Origin: CAZWDO01 sp964632485 [NCBI: uncultured bacterium]
GTDB lineage: Bacteria; JAGOEH01
NCBI GenBank assembly: GCA_964632485.1
Contig: CAZWDO010000013.1
Coordinates: 448-64,447 of the forward strand
Length of the DNA: 64,000 nucleotides
Direction: 5' to 3'
Positions 1 to 7,758 of this stretch are shown piece after piece; within the stretch, counting starts at the first letter, position 1; the number at the start of each line of letters is the position of its first letter. The translations under genes were made by a program, and so were the position numbers. The notes under the pieces are model-generated. The model searched no databases. It saw nothing but the letters and a program-made list of their open reading frames with translations, and was not told where the DNA came from.

Positions 1-180
1 CGCCGCGTCGGCGGTGACATTTGCCGCCGCGCTCACATGCGACGCGCAGTCCGCCGCCGCCAATATCCACCGCCCAGCGCCATCCAGCCAGGCCCGCATT
101 TCGCGCGCCGCCGCTCTCCAGCCGCGCGTACGCTCGCCCGGCCTCGCCGCGCCCACTCCGACCGACTCTGTTTGCCAGGT
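1..180. other. GC-rich edge segment, no assignable gene
   Basis: The first 180 or so bases are extremely rich in GC with CGCCG runs, and composition drops sharply to AT-rich sequence by about position 210. All three forward frames are open only because stop codons are rare in such DNA. On the minus strand one frame reads as a plausible protein fragment without a start, but I recognise no family. It could be the end of a gene running off the window, a transferred fragment or an assembly junction. Confidence 0.4.
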
Positions 181-263
181 ATTCTGTTCTCTCATTCGAC
201 GCATAACGCCTCCATTTTTTGATATTTAAAAGTTAATGGTAAAGTCATAGGTAAGTTTAGCTT

Positions 264-296
264 ACTGGTGGAAGACCCATCGCACTGGTGGAAGAC
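264..296. repeat. Short tandem direct repeat
   Basis: The 13-mer ACTGGTGGAAGAC occurs at 264-276 and again at 284-296, giving a 20-bp period. It lies just before the GC-rich palindromic repeat. The function is unknown. Confidence 0.6.
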
Positions 297-304
297 ACCC
301 TAAC

Positions 305-356
305 ACTGCCCTCTCCCCCCAAAGGGGACGACGCTGAAGTTTGAAGGGGGCGAGGG
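305..356 (-). repeat. Dispersed GC-rich palindromic repeat, copy A
   Basis: Read on the minus strand this matches the start and end of the repeats at 4481-4526 and 6337-6384 (ATTCCCCTCGCCCCCTTCA, then GGGGGAGAGGGCAG). The short TTCA loop of those copies is replaced here by a longer middle, so the hairpin loop is longer. It resembles the intergenic REP-like elements common in bacterial genomes. There is no associated transposase in the window. Confidence 0.65.
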
Positions 357-716
357 GAATAATATATTGATTTTCATTATAAATAAGTAAAAAAATTCCC
401 TAAAATGATGAATCCATTGAAAAAATTTATAAGATGTCGCCAAGTCCCCGTTAAACTCAGGAAGCCCCGGAAGCCCCGTTAATCCCATCTTTCCACCATA
501 AACCCACCCAAAATTTCTTAGTTTTAATCATAAATTACCCTTTTTTACGCATTTTCTACATAGCGCCATACCAAAATATATAATAATATGGAAATTCTTA
601 TTTGTCAAGCAAAAACAAACTTTAATGCAAAATGATAAAATATTTTTTTCTTGACTTGTCGATTTTTTTATTAAATTGCTATAAATTGGTCGCGCATTTC
701 CCATCGTATTCATAGA

Positions 717-911
717 TTATTCCAAGCTATTTGAGAACTCCAAAAATATATTATGGATCGGCTCTGAAAAAAAACGGCTTGTTATGGACCGGGACCAAAA
801 TGGGACTGAATAGAATGCTTCAGTGGCGTATGGCGATTCTGTAGGGAGTACTACCCCCTTCCCGCTTCCGCACATCAAGATCAGTAAAATAAGGACAAAC
901 GCATGCTTCAT
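717..911 (-). CDS. Doubtful small exported peptide
   Basis: This 64-residue frame begins with a hydrophobic stretch followed by a Cys at residue 14, like a short signal sequence, then 45 residues with no recognised domain. No ribosome-binding site is visible before the ATG at 911. It stands alone and divergent from the DUF4153 gene. It may be a gene remnant or chance. Confidence 0.2.
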   Translation of the reverse strand: MKHAFVLILLILMCGSGKGVVLPTESPYATEAFYSVPFWSRSITSRFFSEPIHNIFLEFSNSLE

Positions 912-957
912 TATTTGATTTTATGGCCCGGGAATAAAGATAGTATTTGGGAAAAAC

Positions 958-986
958 TTGACAATTTGTTCCAAAATCATTATACT
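958..986 (+). promoter_or_regulatory. Sigma70-type promoter for the DUF4153 gene
   Basis: TTGACA (958-963), a 17-bp spacer and TATACT (981-986) are close to consensus. The predicted transcript starts near 993, about 45 bases before the ATG at 1038, which has an AAGAGG ribosome-binding site upstream. Confidence 0.7.
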
Positions 987-1037
987 ATAGGTTTGAGCAG
1001 ATGCGCCAGAACAGAACTTTAACACCAAGAGGCCCCC

Positions 1038-2282
1038 ATGAAACAAACCATAATGGAACACATTGATGACCCGGTATTCCTCGAACAGCTTTACCGCAAG
1101 GACAAACAGAATTTCGTCAGCGCTTTTTCAGAAATTCCGGATGACTTTGCCGCAGATTTAGTCAGATTCTGGAAACTCCGCCTGGCGCCAGAATGTGAAA
1201 GTGAAGTCAATCTCTTTTTAAACCGGGACCTGTGGGTTGTGATCGCTCTTTCCCTGTTCACGGGAATACTGGTCAAACTTCCCAATTTATTTTCAGGCAT
1301 TCAGGCGGACACATTTTATGCCCGAAATCTGGCCATGATCGTTTTTAATGGAATTATTCTCTTTACCTTTTGGCAGTATCGGCTTTTCGAATGGAAAAAA
1401 TTATTGGTTTATGGGCTGAGCGTCCTGATAGTAGCGCTATTTGTCAATCTGCTGCCTTTGGCTTCGGGCGATTCGATTATTCTCGCCCTGATGCATCTTC
1501 CCCTGCTTATGTGGGGATTGTGGGGTTTGGTTTTTATCCGGTTTGACCACCATGCCATGGATCAACGAATCGGATTTATCCGCTTCAACGGCGAATTACT
1601 GATTATGACCGGTCTGATCCTGATTGCAGGTGCCATACTGGCAGCGCTGACGTTGGGTTTATTCTCCGCCATTGACGTCAGTATTGAGGAGTTTTATCTG
1701 GAATATGTGGTGGTGTTTGGCAGTGTTGCCGCCCCGATTATCTCATTTTATCTGATCCAGTTATACCCGACAATCACCAGTCGAATCGCCCCGGTGATCG
1801 CCCGAATTTTCACGCCACTGGTGGTGATTACGCTGACGATCTACCTGATCTCTTTGATAGCCGCGCAAAGTAAAATATTGGAAGACCGGGGTCTATTGCT
1901 TCTTTTCAACATCATGCTGCTGGCCGTGATGGCCATCATCGTCTTTTCAATCTCGCAACTCGATAAAAGCAAAGACAGGAACGTCAATATACTGATTTTA
2001 TTCCTGTTGGCCGGAATGGCGATTATCGTGAACGGTATTGCCCTGACCGCGATTATCACTCGGCTGACACATGGGTTCACACCCAACCGCACGGTCGTTT
2101 TAGGCTCGAACCTGCTGATTTTTATCAATTTGATCCTGATAGCCAGAAATTTGTTTCGCGCTTATTTCCATATAAATCAGCTTGATAGCGTGGAAAAAAC
2201 GATCGCCCAATATCTACCGGTGTATTTGGCCTGGACCCTTTTTGTGATCTTCGCGCTTCCCTTTATTTTTGGAATGAAGTGA
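1038..2282 (+). CDS. DUF4153 family membrane protein
   Basis: The 414-residue protein starts with a soluble segment of about 70 residues (the 'DDPVFLEQLYR' pattern, then 'FWKLRL') followed by roughly ten to twelve hydrophobic membrane segments to the C-terminus. This layout and the early motif match DUF4153 proteins as I know them. No catalytic motif is evident and the biological role of the family is not established. The start is set by an AAGAGG ribosome-binding site and a strong promoter at 958-986. It is monocistronic; the next genes lie on the other strand. Confidence 0.72.
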   Translation: MKQTIMEHIDDPVFLEQLYRKDKQNFVSAFSEIPDDFAADLVRFWKLRLAPECESEVNLFLNRDLWVVIALSLFTGILVKLPNLFSGIQADTFYARNLAMIVFNGIILFTFWQYRLFEWKKLLVYGLSVLIVALFVNLLPLASGDSIILALMHLPLLMWGLWGLVFIRFDHHAMDQRIGFIRFNGELLIMTGLILIAGAILAALTLGLFSAIDVSIEEFYLEYVVVFGSVAAPIISFYLIQLYPTITSRIAPVIARIFTPLVVITLTIYLISLIAAQSKILEDRGLLLLFNIMLLAVMAIIVFSISQLDKSKDRNVNILILFLLAGMAIIVNGIALTAIITRLTHGFTPNRTVVLGSNLLIFINLILIARNLFRAYFHINQLDSVEKTIAQYLPVYLAWTLFVIFALPFIFGMK

Positions 2283-2291
2283 CCTGAAGCG

Positions 2292-2480
2292 TTAAAGAGC
2301 ATCCACTACGAACGAGATGGTTACGCCATTCGGATCACTGATTCTTAGAATCCTGGCGCCTCCCGGCAGCTCAATGGGCTGCACGGGCGCCATGCCATTG
2401 CTGGCAAGGTATAGTTTGGCATTAGCGATGCGAGTTCGCAGTTCAGTTACGGTTGGTGGCATTCCCATCAGCCAGTTCAT
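2292..2480 (-). pseudogene. Remnant of a VOC (glyoxalase/bleomycin resistance fold) protein
   Basis: The 62-residue frame ends in RILRISDPNGVTISFVVD, which resembles the last beta-strands of vicinal-oxygen-chelate domains, where a conserved 'DPDG' turn precedes the final metal-binding strand. A full domain needs about 120 residues, and the N-terminal half is missing. No ribosome-binding site precedes the ATG at 2480. I read it as a truncated remnant; a short free-standing protein is the alternative. Confidence 0.35.
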
Positions 2481-2523
2481 GAATTGAGAACGGAATGTGT
2501 TCGTTTTTAACCGGGAATCGCCG

Positions 2524-2961
2524 CTATTTCTCCTTCAGCGGCCCGCGCCGGGTCAGCGCCCTCCAAATCAGCAGTGTCCATCCGACGATGAGCAGCAGCG
2601 CGACTCGCGATTCCAGCGCGATTTCACGGCTCAAAAGGCTTTCCAGTATCCCGGCGCTAAATGCCGCCGCAAAAAATCCTGCCAGGGGAGCGAGGATTAT
2701 TCTCAATACCCGTTTAATTCTATGCGCGAGTCTATGAGGTTGCTCTCCGGCCTGACCGCGACTGATTGGTCTCTGAGGCGCATGTTGTGGAACTGGTTCG
2801 CATCGAGCAGGTTCCGGCCGCAAATAATCGGAAGGTGATGAATCTAAGGAAGGCGCAGGTTCTTCCCGCTTATGACGGGATTTGCGTTCACGCAGTGCCT
2901 GCCAAAGTTCCGCCGCGAAAACAATGATCAGCCCAATGGCTAAAAGGTTGAGAATATTCAT
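2524..2961 (-). CDS. Hypothetical membrane protein
   Basis: This 145-residue protein has one N-terminal membrane helix (residues 4-22), a basic and Pro/Glu-rich linker (about 25-75), and two further hydrophobic segments near the C-terminus (about 85-108 and 118-135). No family is recognised. No clear ribosome-binding site precedes the ATG at 2961. Codon use and GC content look a little higher than in the T6SS genes. It faces the TetR gene across a 319-base gap. Confidence 0.5.
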   Translation of the reverse strand: MNILNLLAIGLIIVFAAELWQALRERKSRHKREEPAPSLDSSPSDYLRPEPARCEPVPQHAPQRPISRGQAGEQPHRLAHRIKRVLRIILAPLAGFFAAAFSAGILESLLSREIALESRVALLLIVGWTLLIWRALTRRGPLKEK

Positions 2962-3252
2962 CCGTTACAGCTCTATTTCCCTTTTGATCAAATTTTTTAA
3001 AAGTTTTTGCAGTATTAACATAAAAACTCCATTTCTTCTAAAAATTTGGTGAAGCAGACGGCAAATCCATACTAACGCTTGCCAGGCTCTACAGTAGCCA
3101 CCTGAAAGTAGAACCCCCTAAACTGATGCTATGTATAGAATAATTAATTTCATGCTGACTGTCAAGAAATAAATTTTTATTGTAGGCGCAAAGCAGAAAC
3201 TGACCTATAATTTCTCAATATTATTCGAAAATATTAAAAAAGGCCTTGACTT
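2962..3252. other. Intergenic region, mostly featureless
   Basis: The segment between the hypothetical membrane protein and the TetR promoter is AT-rich towards its right end. I see no gene, RNA or strong hairpin in it. Confidence 0.5.
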
Positions 3253-3276
3253 TTAATGTAACGTTTGTTACATTAA
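3246..3276 (+). promoter_or_regulatory. Promoter with embedded palindromic operator
   Basis: TTGACT (3246-3251), a 17-bp spacer and TACATT (3269-3274) form a promoter. A perfect inverted repeat with 10-bp arms TTAATGTAAC and GTTACATTAA and a 4-bp centre covers 3253-3276, exactly the spacer and the -10 box. This is the classic arrangement for TetR-family autorepression. The predicted start of transcription falls on or beside the ATG at 3281, so the message is probably leaderless. Confidence 0.75.
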
Positions 3277-3280
3277 TGGC

Positions 3281-3880
3281 ATGAGCAGACCAATTGATCA
3301 TCAAATCAAACAGACTATTTTGGATAACGTCTTATCGGCGCTATCCAGAAATGGGTTAAATAACTTGAGTTTAAGGGATGTGGCCCGTGAAGTGGGGATT
3401 AGCGCAAGAATGCTGATCTATCATTTCGGATCGTATGAAAATTTAATAAATTCAATATTTATTCAATTAAGCAAAAGACACAAGGATATCTTAAAAAAAA
3501 TAATATCGGAAAATTCAGAGAAAACTCTGGAAGAGGTTTTTCAACTATTCATCACGACTCTATTTACCAGCGATTATCGAACCACCTTATTGCTCTTTTT
3601 GGAATTATATACCAAGGCGCTGCGGGATGTGAATGACTACGGCGCTTTTTTTGATGCGGTTTTGTATGAATGGATAGAGGAAGTGGAAGCGGTTATTTAT
3701 GAGCTTCATCCGGATAGGTCTCGCATATATGCTCCGATTATCGTTGCGTTTTATCGGGGACTTATGCTTGATTGGCTGGTCAGCAATGACAGTAAACGAA
3801 TCATCGAATGCAGTAATGCCTTTGCCGCATTAATTGCTACTAAATTGAAGTCTGGTGCATCGGATGTTATTGATGAATGA
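3281..3880 (+). CDS. TetR family transcriptional regulator
   Basis: The 199-residue protein has an N-terminal helix-turn-helix (about residues 10-55) with the typical 'GLNNLSLRDVAREVGIS' and 'YHFGS' elements of TetR regulators, and a helical ligand-binding domain without a recognised subfamily. No Shine-Dalgarno sequence precedes the ATG, in keeping with a leaderless transcript from the promoter at 3246. The palindrome in that promoter is probably its own operator. The downstream membrane protein gene at 4048 could be a target, but the same palindrome is not present before it. Confidence 0.9.
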   Translation: MSRPIDHQIKQTILDNVLSALSRNGLNNLSLRDVAREVGISARMLIYHFGSYENLINSIFIQLSKRHKDILKKIISENSEKTLEEVFQLFITTLFTSDYRTTLLLFLELYTKALRDVNDYGAFFDAVLYEWIEEVEAVIYELHPDRSRIYAPIIVAFYRGLMLDWLVSNDSKRIIECSNAFAALIATKLKSGASDVIDE

Positions 3881-3976
3881 GATCGGTAATTTTCCCCGGT
3901 GCGTGTATTAAGGTTTATATTGAGAGGAGATTGATCGGCTTCATTGGTTGTTCTGGAATCGGTATGACGTTTGACG

Positions 3977-4008
3977 GCGATAATTGATCACGGTGATACG
4001 GTTATCGC
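3977..4008. promoter_or_regulatory. Nested dyad upstream of the small membrane protein gene
   Basis: Arms GCGATAA (3977-3983) and TTATCGC (4002-4008) enclose an inner pair ATCAC and GTGAT, giving a nested dyad of 32 bases about 40 bases before the next gene. It could be an operator or an RNA hairpin in the leader. It differs from the TetR palindrome at 3253-3276. Confidence 0.4.
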
Positions 4009-4047
4009 AAGTACAACATAAACACTAAAGAGAAAAGGAGACATGAA

Positions 4048-4458
4048 ATGACGCTGACCACAATTTTGCCAGTATTGGCAGGTATTCTCATTGCGATTTT
4101 TATGGTGTACACTGCTTATGGAGATGGCATAAATATGAAGAAGCGTTGGATATTCCCCGCTGTAGTATCGTTACTATTTTTAGTATTTTCTCTCATGGCT
4201 GTGATTTCTGGAGGCGCTTCCGGGTTCTGGGTAGAGCACACCCGTAATTTGTGGGGCAACCAGATTTGGTTCGACCTGCTATTAGCGGCGGGAATTGGCT
4301 GGTTTCTCATTGTGCCGCAGGCTAAGGCTCAAGGCATGCGTCTTCTTCCGTGGGGGATTTTGATTGTTTGCTCCGGTTGTATTGGATTCACCGCCATGCT
4401 TGCCCGCTTGCTTTACTTGCAAGAGCGCTCCGGGTGTTGCGCGCCAGACAAAAAATGA
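4048..4458 (+). CDS. Hypothetical four-helix membrane protein
   Basis: The 136-residue protein has four hydrophobic segments (about residues 5-22, 33-54, 75-90 and 100-122) and a Cys-Cys pair near the C-terminus ('SGCCAPDKK'). I do not recognise the family. A strong ribosome-binding site (AAAGGAG) precedes the ATG. It follows the TetR gene on the same strand with a 167-base gap that contains a nested dyad. Co-regulation by the TetR protein is a reasonable but unproven guess. Confidence 0.65.
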   Translation: MTLTTILPVLAGILIAIFMVYTAYGDGINMKKRWIFPAVVSLLFLVFSLMAVISGGASGFWVEHTRNLWGNQIWFDLLLAAGIGWFLIVPQAKAQGMRLLPWGILIVCSGCIGFTAMLARLLYLQERSGCCAPDKK

Positions 4459-4480
4459 TCAAAAAATGGGGAGGGTGCCT

Positions 4481-4526
4481 ATTCCCCTCGCCCCCTTCAG
4501 GGGGAGAGGGCAGGGTGAGGGGGAAA
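4481..4526 (+). repeat. GC-rich palindromic repeat, copy B
   Basis: It begins ATTCCCCTCGCCCCCTTCA and is identical over about 43 bases to the copy at 6337. It can fold into a hairpin with CCCCC and GGGGG arms around a TTCA loop, extended by CCCTC/GAGGG pairing. It lies directly downstream of the nuclease-like gene and in the same orientation as copy C. Confidence 0.8.
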
Positions 4527-4538
4527 TAACAAATAAAC

Positions 4539-6215
4539 TCAGACGTTAACCGTCTCGACCGTGACTTCGCAGCCGAAGAATTGCAGCAGATAGCCGCGTA
4601 GTTCCATGCCCGCATGGCGCGGCAAATGCGCCAAATCCCACTTTACCTGCGCGATGCCCTCCAGCCGCTGTGCTTCCATTTTGGCCGCGTCCTTCGCCGC
4701 TTCCAACGACAGGTATTTCAGTTCGATCGCCGCTTCTACCTTCACCTCCGGATTGCGCGCCTTGAGGTAGATATCCGCATAGCGCCGCTCAATCTCATAT
4801 TCGCTATAGACCATATAGGCAGCGCTCAACATCAGGTAGGCCATCATCACCATCTTGATATGCTTCTCATTCAAGCGGATGCTGTCGCGATTGGAGTATT
4901 TCGACAAGGCTTCCGATATGATCCGCGCCAATGGCGCGATATCGCCTTCGAGGCCCAGACTTTTGATGGCCAACTGGATTTTATGCGCATCAATTGTAAA
5001 TCCATTTTCGCGCATCAGGAGTTGCCGGAAAAAACTGTAGTAGAGTTCGCGAATCGCATAGTTCGGCGTTGTATAATACACCATGCCAAAATCCACGTGA
5101 TCCGCGGTCACAAATCCCAGATAAAAGAGCAAGGATTTGTAGTCTTCCAGGGATCGTCCGATTTCCAGATTGAATTCCCGGGTCAGTTGGATCGGCAACG
5201 GCTCGCCGGAAAGGAGCTGTTCCAGTATCTCCCGCCGTTCGCCCGTCGGTTGGAGAATTTGTTCCAGTTTCTTGTGATCCGAGGCGATATTGCTATCCAA
5301 TACTTCAGCGGGAGCTTTGGCGCCTTTGGCGTATTCCTTGAGATAATATAGCACCATATCACTGTTGTAAACCCGCGTTTGCGCATCGGGGGAAAACAGA
5401 TAACCGTTGTAATAGTCGCGCAGCTCTTCGATCTCGATTGGATAGCTCAGGTCATCAATCAGGTATTGAACCTCTTCTTCAGTGAACCCTTGCATCTCGT
5501 TGAACAGGGCATCGGTCGTTAAATGCGAGGCAATATTGAAACCGCTGGTGAGGGAGTCGAGGGTGATCGGCGAGACGCCGGTAATGAAAATGCGCTCCAC
5601 AAACAGGCTTGCCGCTTCCTTGATCACCTCGTAAAACTTGCGCACAAATCCGGTCTTGGTGACCACGTTCCGGAACAGCTCATAGTTGAAGCTGAACAGC
5701 TCGTTGGCAAAATGGTCGTACTCGTCAATCAGCAGATATATTTTTTTATCGTGAAGATAGCGTTGGCAATGATTGCAGAATTGGGTCAGAATCGATGACG
5801 GCTCATCCGTAGGCGTAAATTCGAGGTTAGGAAGCTGATAATCAGCAAGGAAATTATGAAGTGGTCCGGTGATTTTAATTCGGAAATCGTTCTTGAGCGT
5901 CGCCTCGTCGCTGGTTTGGATACCGCTGAAATTGAAGCGCAGGATGTAATAGCTGTTGCGCAATGGAGTGGGATGCTTGCCGATATAGAGATCGCCGAAA
6001 AGGCGATCGAAATCATCGGCGCGCCGCGTATCATAGTATGTGGCCAACGTATCGATCCATAGGGATTTGCCGAACTTGCGCGGTCTCAGGAATACCTGAT
6101 ACCAGCTTTCCTGGTTTTCCAGTTTTTCGATGTATTGAGTTTTATCGATATAATAACAGTTTTCAGCGCGAATTTGAGTGAAATTCTGCAAACCGTAGGG
6201 AATGCGTTTGGGCAT
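4539..6215 (-). CDS. AAA-ATPase-like / PD-(D/E)XK nuclease superfamily protein
   Basis: The 558-residue protein belongs to the large family annotated as 'AAA-ATPase-like domain plus PD-(D/E)XK nuclease' (formerly DUF1703). The N-terminus has the family's 'YIDKT' segment and the RPRKFGKSL phosphate-binding loop (about residues 46-54). A Walker B-like 'YLLIDEYDH' follows near residue 160. The C-terminus has the nuclease-like 'AAIELKYL' strand followed by a Gln-rich helix. The function of the family is unknown, and it often multiplies within genomes. The start has a GGGAGG ribosome-binding site and a promoter at 6254-6282. Two direct repeats flank the gene, suggesting a transferable unit. Confidence 0.85.
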   Translation of the reverse strand: MPKRIPYGLQNFTQIRAENCYYIDKTQYIEKLENQESWYQVFLRPRKFGKSLWIDTLATYYDTRRADDFDRLFGDLYIGKHPTPLRNSYYILRFNFSGIQTSDEATLKNDFRIKITGPLHNFLADYQLPNLEFTPTDEPSSILTQFCNHCQRYLHDKKIYLLIDEYDHFANELFSFNYELFRNVVTKTGFVRKFYEVIKEAASLFVERIFITGVSPITLDSLTSGFNIASHLTTDALFNEMQGFTEEEVQYLIDDLSYPIEIEELRDYYNGYLFSPDAQTRVYNSDMVLYYLKEYAKGAKAPAEVLDSNIASDHKKLEQILQPTGERREILEQLLSGEPLPIQLTREFNLEIGRSLEDYKSLLFYLGFVTADHVDFGMVYYTTPNYAIRELYYSFFRQLLMRENGFTIDAHKIQLAIKSLGLEGDIAPLARIISEALSKYSNRDSIRLNEKHIKMVMMAYLMLSAAYMVYSEYEIERRYADIYLKARNPEVKVEAAIELKYLSLEAAKDAAKMEAQRLEGIAQVKWDLAHLPRHAGMELRGYLLQFFGCEVTVETVNV

Positions 6216-6253
6216 CGTAAACCTCCCGGTGAAAGATTGAGGGTTTCAATTCC

Positions 6254-6282
6254 AATATAATACCGGTAACGATCGAAGTCAA
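6254..6282 (-). promoter_or_regulatory. Promoter of the AAA/PD-(D/E)XK gene
   Basis: On the minus strand TTGACT (6282-6277), a 17-bp spacer and TATATT (6259-6254) lie about 40 bases upstream of the start codon at 6215. Confidence 0.65.
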
Positions 6283-6336
6283 GGAGAAAATACCATGGAT
6301 AAGCGCCTGCCATTCCTCGCTCGATGCGCCACCCTT

Positions 6337-6384
6337 ATTCCCCTCGCCCCCTTCAGGGGGAGAGGGCAGGGTGAGGGGGGAGAG
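6337..6384 (+). repeat. GC-rich palindromic repeat, copy C
   Basis: Near-identical to copy B at 4481 and in the same orientation. It sits just upstream of the promoter of the AAA/PD-(D/E)XK gene, so copies B and C bracket that gene as direct repeats about 1.85 kb apart. The rest of 6216-6533 is AT-rich with no visible gene. Confidence 0.8.
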
Positions 6385-6533
6385 AATTTCTCATTACTAT
6401 AGAAAATTTAAAGATTTATATGTTCGTGTCCTAATCCAGAGAATTGAATCCGTCATTGGTAAAAAACATGATAGTTGCATGGTGAATAAATTTTTGGTAA
6501 TTAATGTATTATAAATATGATGTCTTAAATTAT

Positions 6534-6608
6534 TCGGGGCGACTGGATTCGAACCAGCGGCCTCCTGCTCCCAAGGCAGGCGCGCTAACCGGGCTGCGCT
6601 ACGCCCCG
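6534..6608 (-). tRNA. tRNA-Pro (anticodon TGG)
   Basis: The minus strand folds into a complete cloverleaf. Acceptor arms CGGGGCG (6608-6602) and CGCCCCG (6541-6535) pair fully, with discriminator A at 6534. The anticodon stem CCTGC/GCAGG holds loop CTTGGGA, giving anticodon TGG for proline. The T arm carries GGTTCGAATCC. The 3' CCA is not encoded. A promoter with TTGACA and TATATT lies immediately upstream. Confidence 0.95.
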
Positions 6609-6622
6609 CATATTTCTTGTTA

Positions 6623-6651
6623 AATATAGTGTTTTTTTAGCTTTTTGTCAA
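6623..6651 (-). promoter_or_regulatory. Promoter of tRNA-Pro
   Basis: On the minus strand TTGACA (6651-6646), a 17-bp spacer and TATATT (6628-6623) end about 15 bases before the tRNA 5' end. The -35 box overlaps the stop codon of prfB. Confidence 0.75.
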
Positions 6652-7752
6652 CCCTTTTCTTTGGGTTGCTTTAAAAAGCCTTCAATAAACAGATTAATCT
6701 CGCCGTCCATTACGGCCTGTATATTCCCCGTCTCCACTCCCGTTCGGTGGTCTTTGGCCAGTGTATATGGCATAAACACATAAGAACGTATCTGATTTCC
6801 CCAGGATATCTCCTTTTTTTCTCCGGCAATTTCTTCCCGTTTTTTGCGGTCTGATTCTCGTTTGAGTTGGTAAAGCCGCGCCCGTAAAATCTTCATGGCG
6901 TATTCTTTGTTCTGATGCTGCGAGCGTTCTGATTGACATTGGGCGACGGTATTGGTCGGTATGTGGGTGATGCGAACCGCCGATTCGGTGCGGTTAACAT
7001 GCTGTCCTCCGGCGCCGCTGGCCCGAAAGACATCAATCCGTAAATCCTTCTCTTCAATTTCCAATTCCACGTCTTCATCCATTTCAGGAATCACAGAAAC
7101 CGAAGTGAACGAAGTATGGCGCCGTTTATTGGCATCAAATGGCGAAATGCGCACTAAACGATGCACCCCGCTTTCCCCCCTCAAATACCCATAAGCGTAA
7201 GCTCCTGTAATTTCAATTGTTACACTTTTTACTCCTGCTTCTTCCCCGGGTTGAAAATCGATAACCTTATATTTATAGTTTTCCTTCTCCATCCATCGGA
7301 TATACATACGCATTAGCATCTGAGCCCAATCCTGCGATTCAGTGCCCCCGGAACCGGGATGTATCGAAAGAATGGCATCTTTGGGATCTACCGGGCTGCT
7401 CAATAGGCTGCGGATTTCCAGTTGATCAACTTCCTTGGTGAATTTAGTGAACTCTTGCTGAAATTCCGCTTCCATGCTCTCGTCCGGCTCTTCCTGAATC
7501 AGTTCATAGAGTTCCTGAAAATGTTGGAAATTAAGATTGGTCTGTTTGAAATCTTCATACACCGCTTTCAATCGTTTCAGTTCGGTGATGGTTTTATGAG
7601 ATTCTTCCTTATTACTCCAAAAGTTGGCAACGCCGATTTTTTCTTCTAACGCGACGATGTCTGATTTCAATTGATCGATGTCAAAGATACCTCCGCAGGT
7701 CATCCATTTTTTTTGTATACTGCAATACGAGTTGTTCTAATTCATAGGTCAT
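6648..7752 (-). CDS. prfB: Peptide chain release factor 2, with programmed +1 frameshift
   Basis: RF2 recognises UGA and UAA stops and triggers peptide release. The protein is about 367 residues after the shift, the usual RF2 length. Translation starts at the ATG at 7752 (ribosome-binding site AGGGAG inside the end of the upstream gene). It runs 23 codons to an in-frame TGA (7683-7681) in the classic context CTT TGA C preceded by an SD-like CGGAGG, then continues in the +1 frame with GAC. The catalytic GGQ loop ('GAGGQHVNRT') and the SPF stop-recognition tripeptide ('RISPFDANKR') are present. The frameshift gives autoregulation by RF2 level. It is the last gene of an operon with the DUF58 and BatA-like genes, 6 bases after the latter. 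Confidence 0.96.
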
Positions 7753-7758
7753 AAAATT

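Larger units (their letters stand above)
181..1037. other. Long intergenic region with repeat copies and a promoter
   Basis: No convincing gene is visible in this stretch. It holds a 13-bp direct repeat (264-276 and 284-296), an inverted copy of a GC-rich palindromic repeat (about 305-356), an AT-rich zone (about 500-700), a doubtful 64-residue reading frame at 717-911 on the minus strand, and a good sigma70 promoter at 958-986 for the downstream membrane protein. Confidence 0.5.

Noticed and set aside
14-229. Three overlapping open frames on the plus strand
   Set aside because: They are open only because the DNA is very GC-rich; no start signals and no protein-like composition (Pro/Arg/Ala rich in all frames).
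4614-5351. 245-residue open frame opposite the AAA/PD-(D/E)XK gene
   Set aside because: It is the antisense shadow of a clearly recognised gene and has no ribosome-binding site.
6534-6608. tRNA-Pro as attachment site of an integrated element
   Set aside because: No integrase gene and no duplicated tRNA 3' end is visible nearby; the flanking repeats B and C do not include tRNA sequence.
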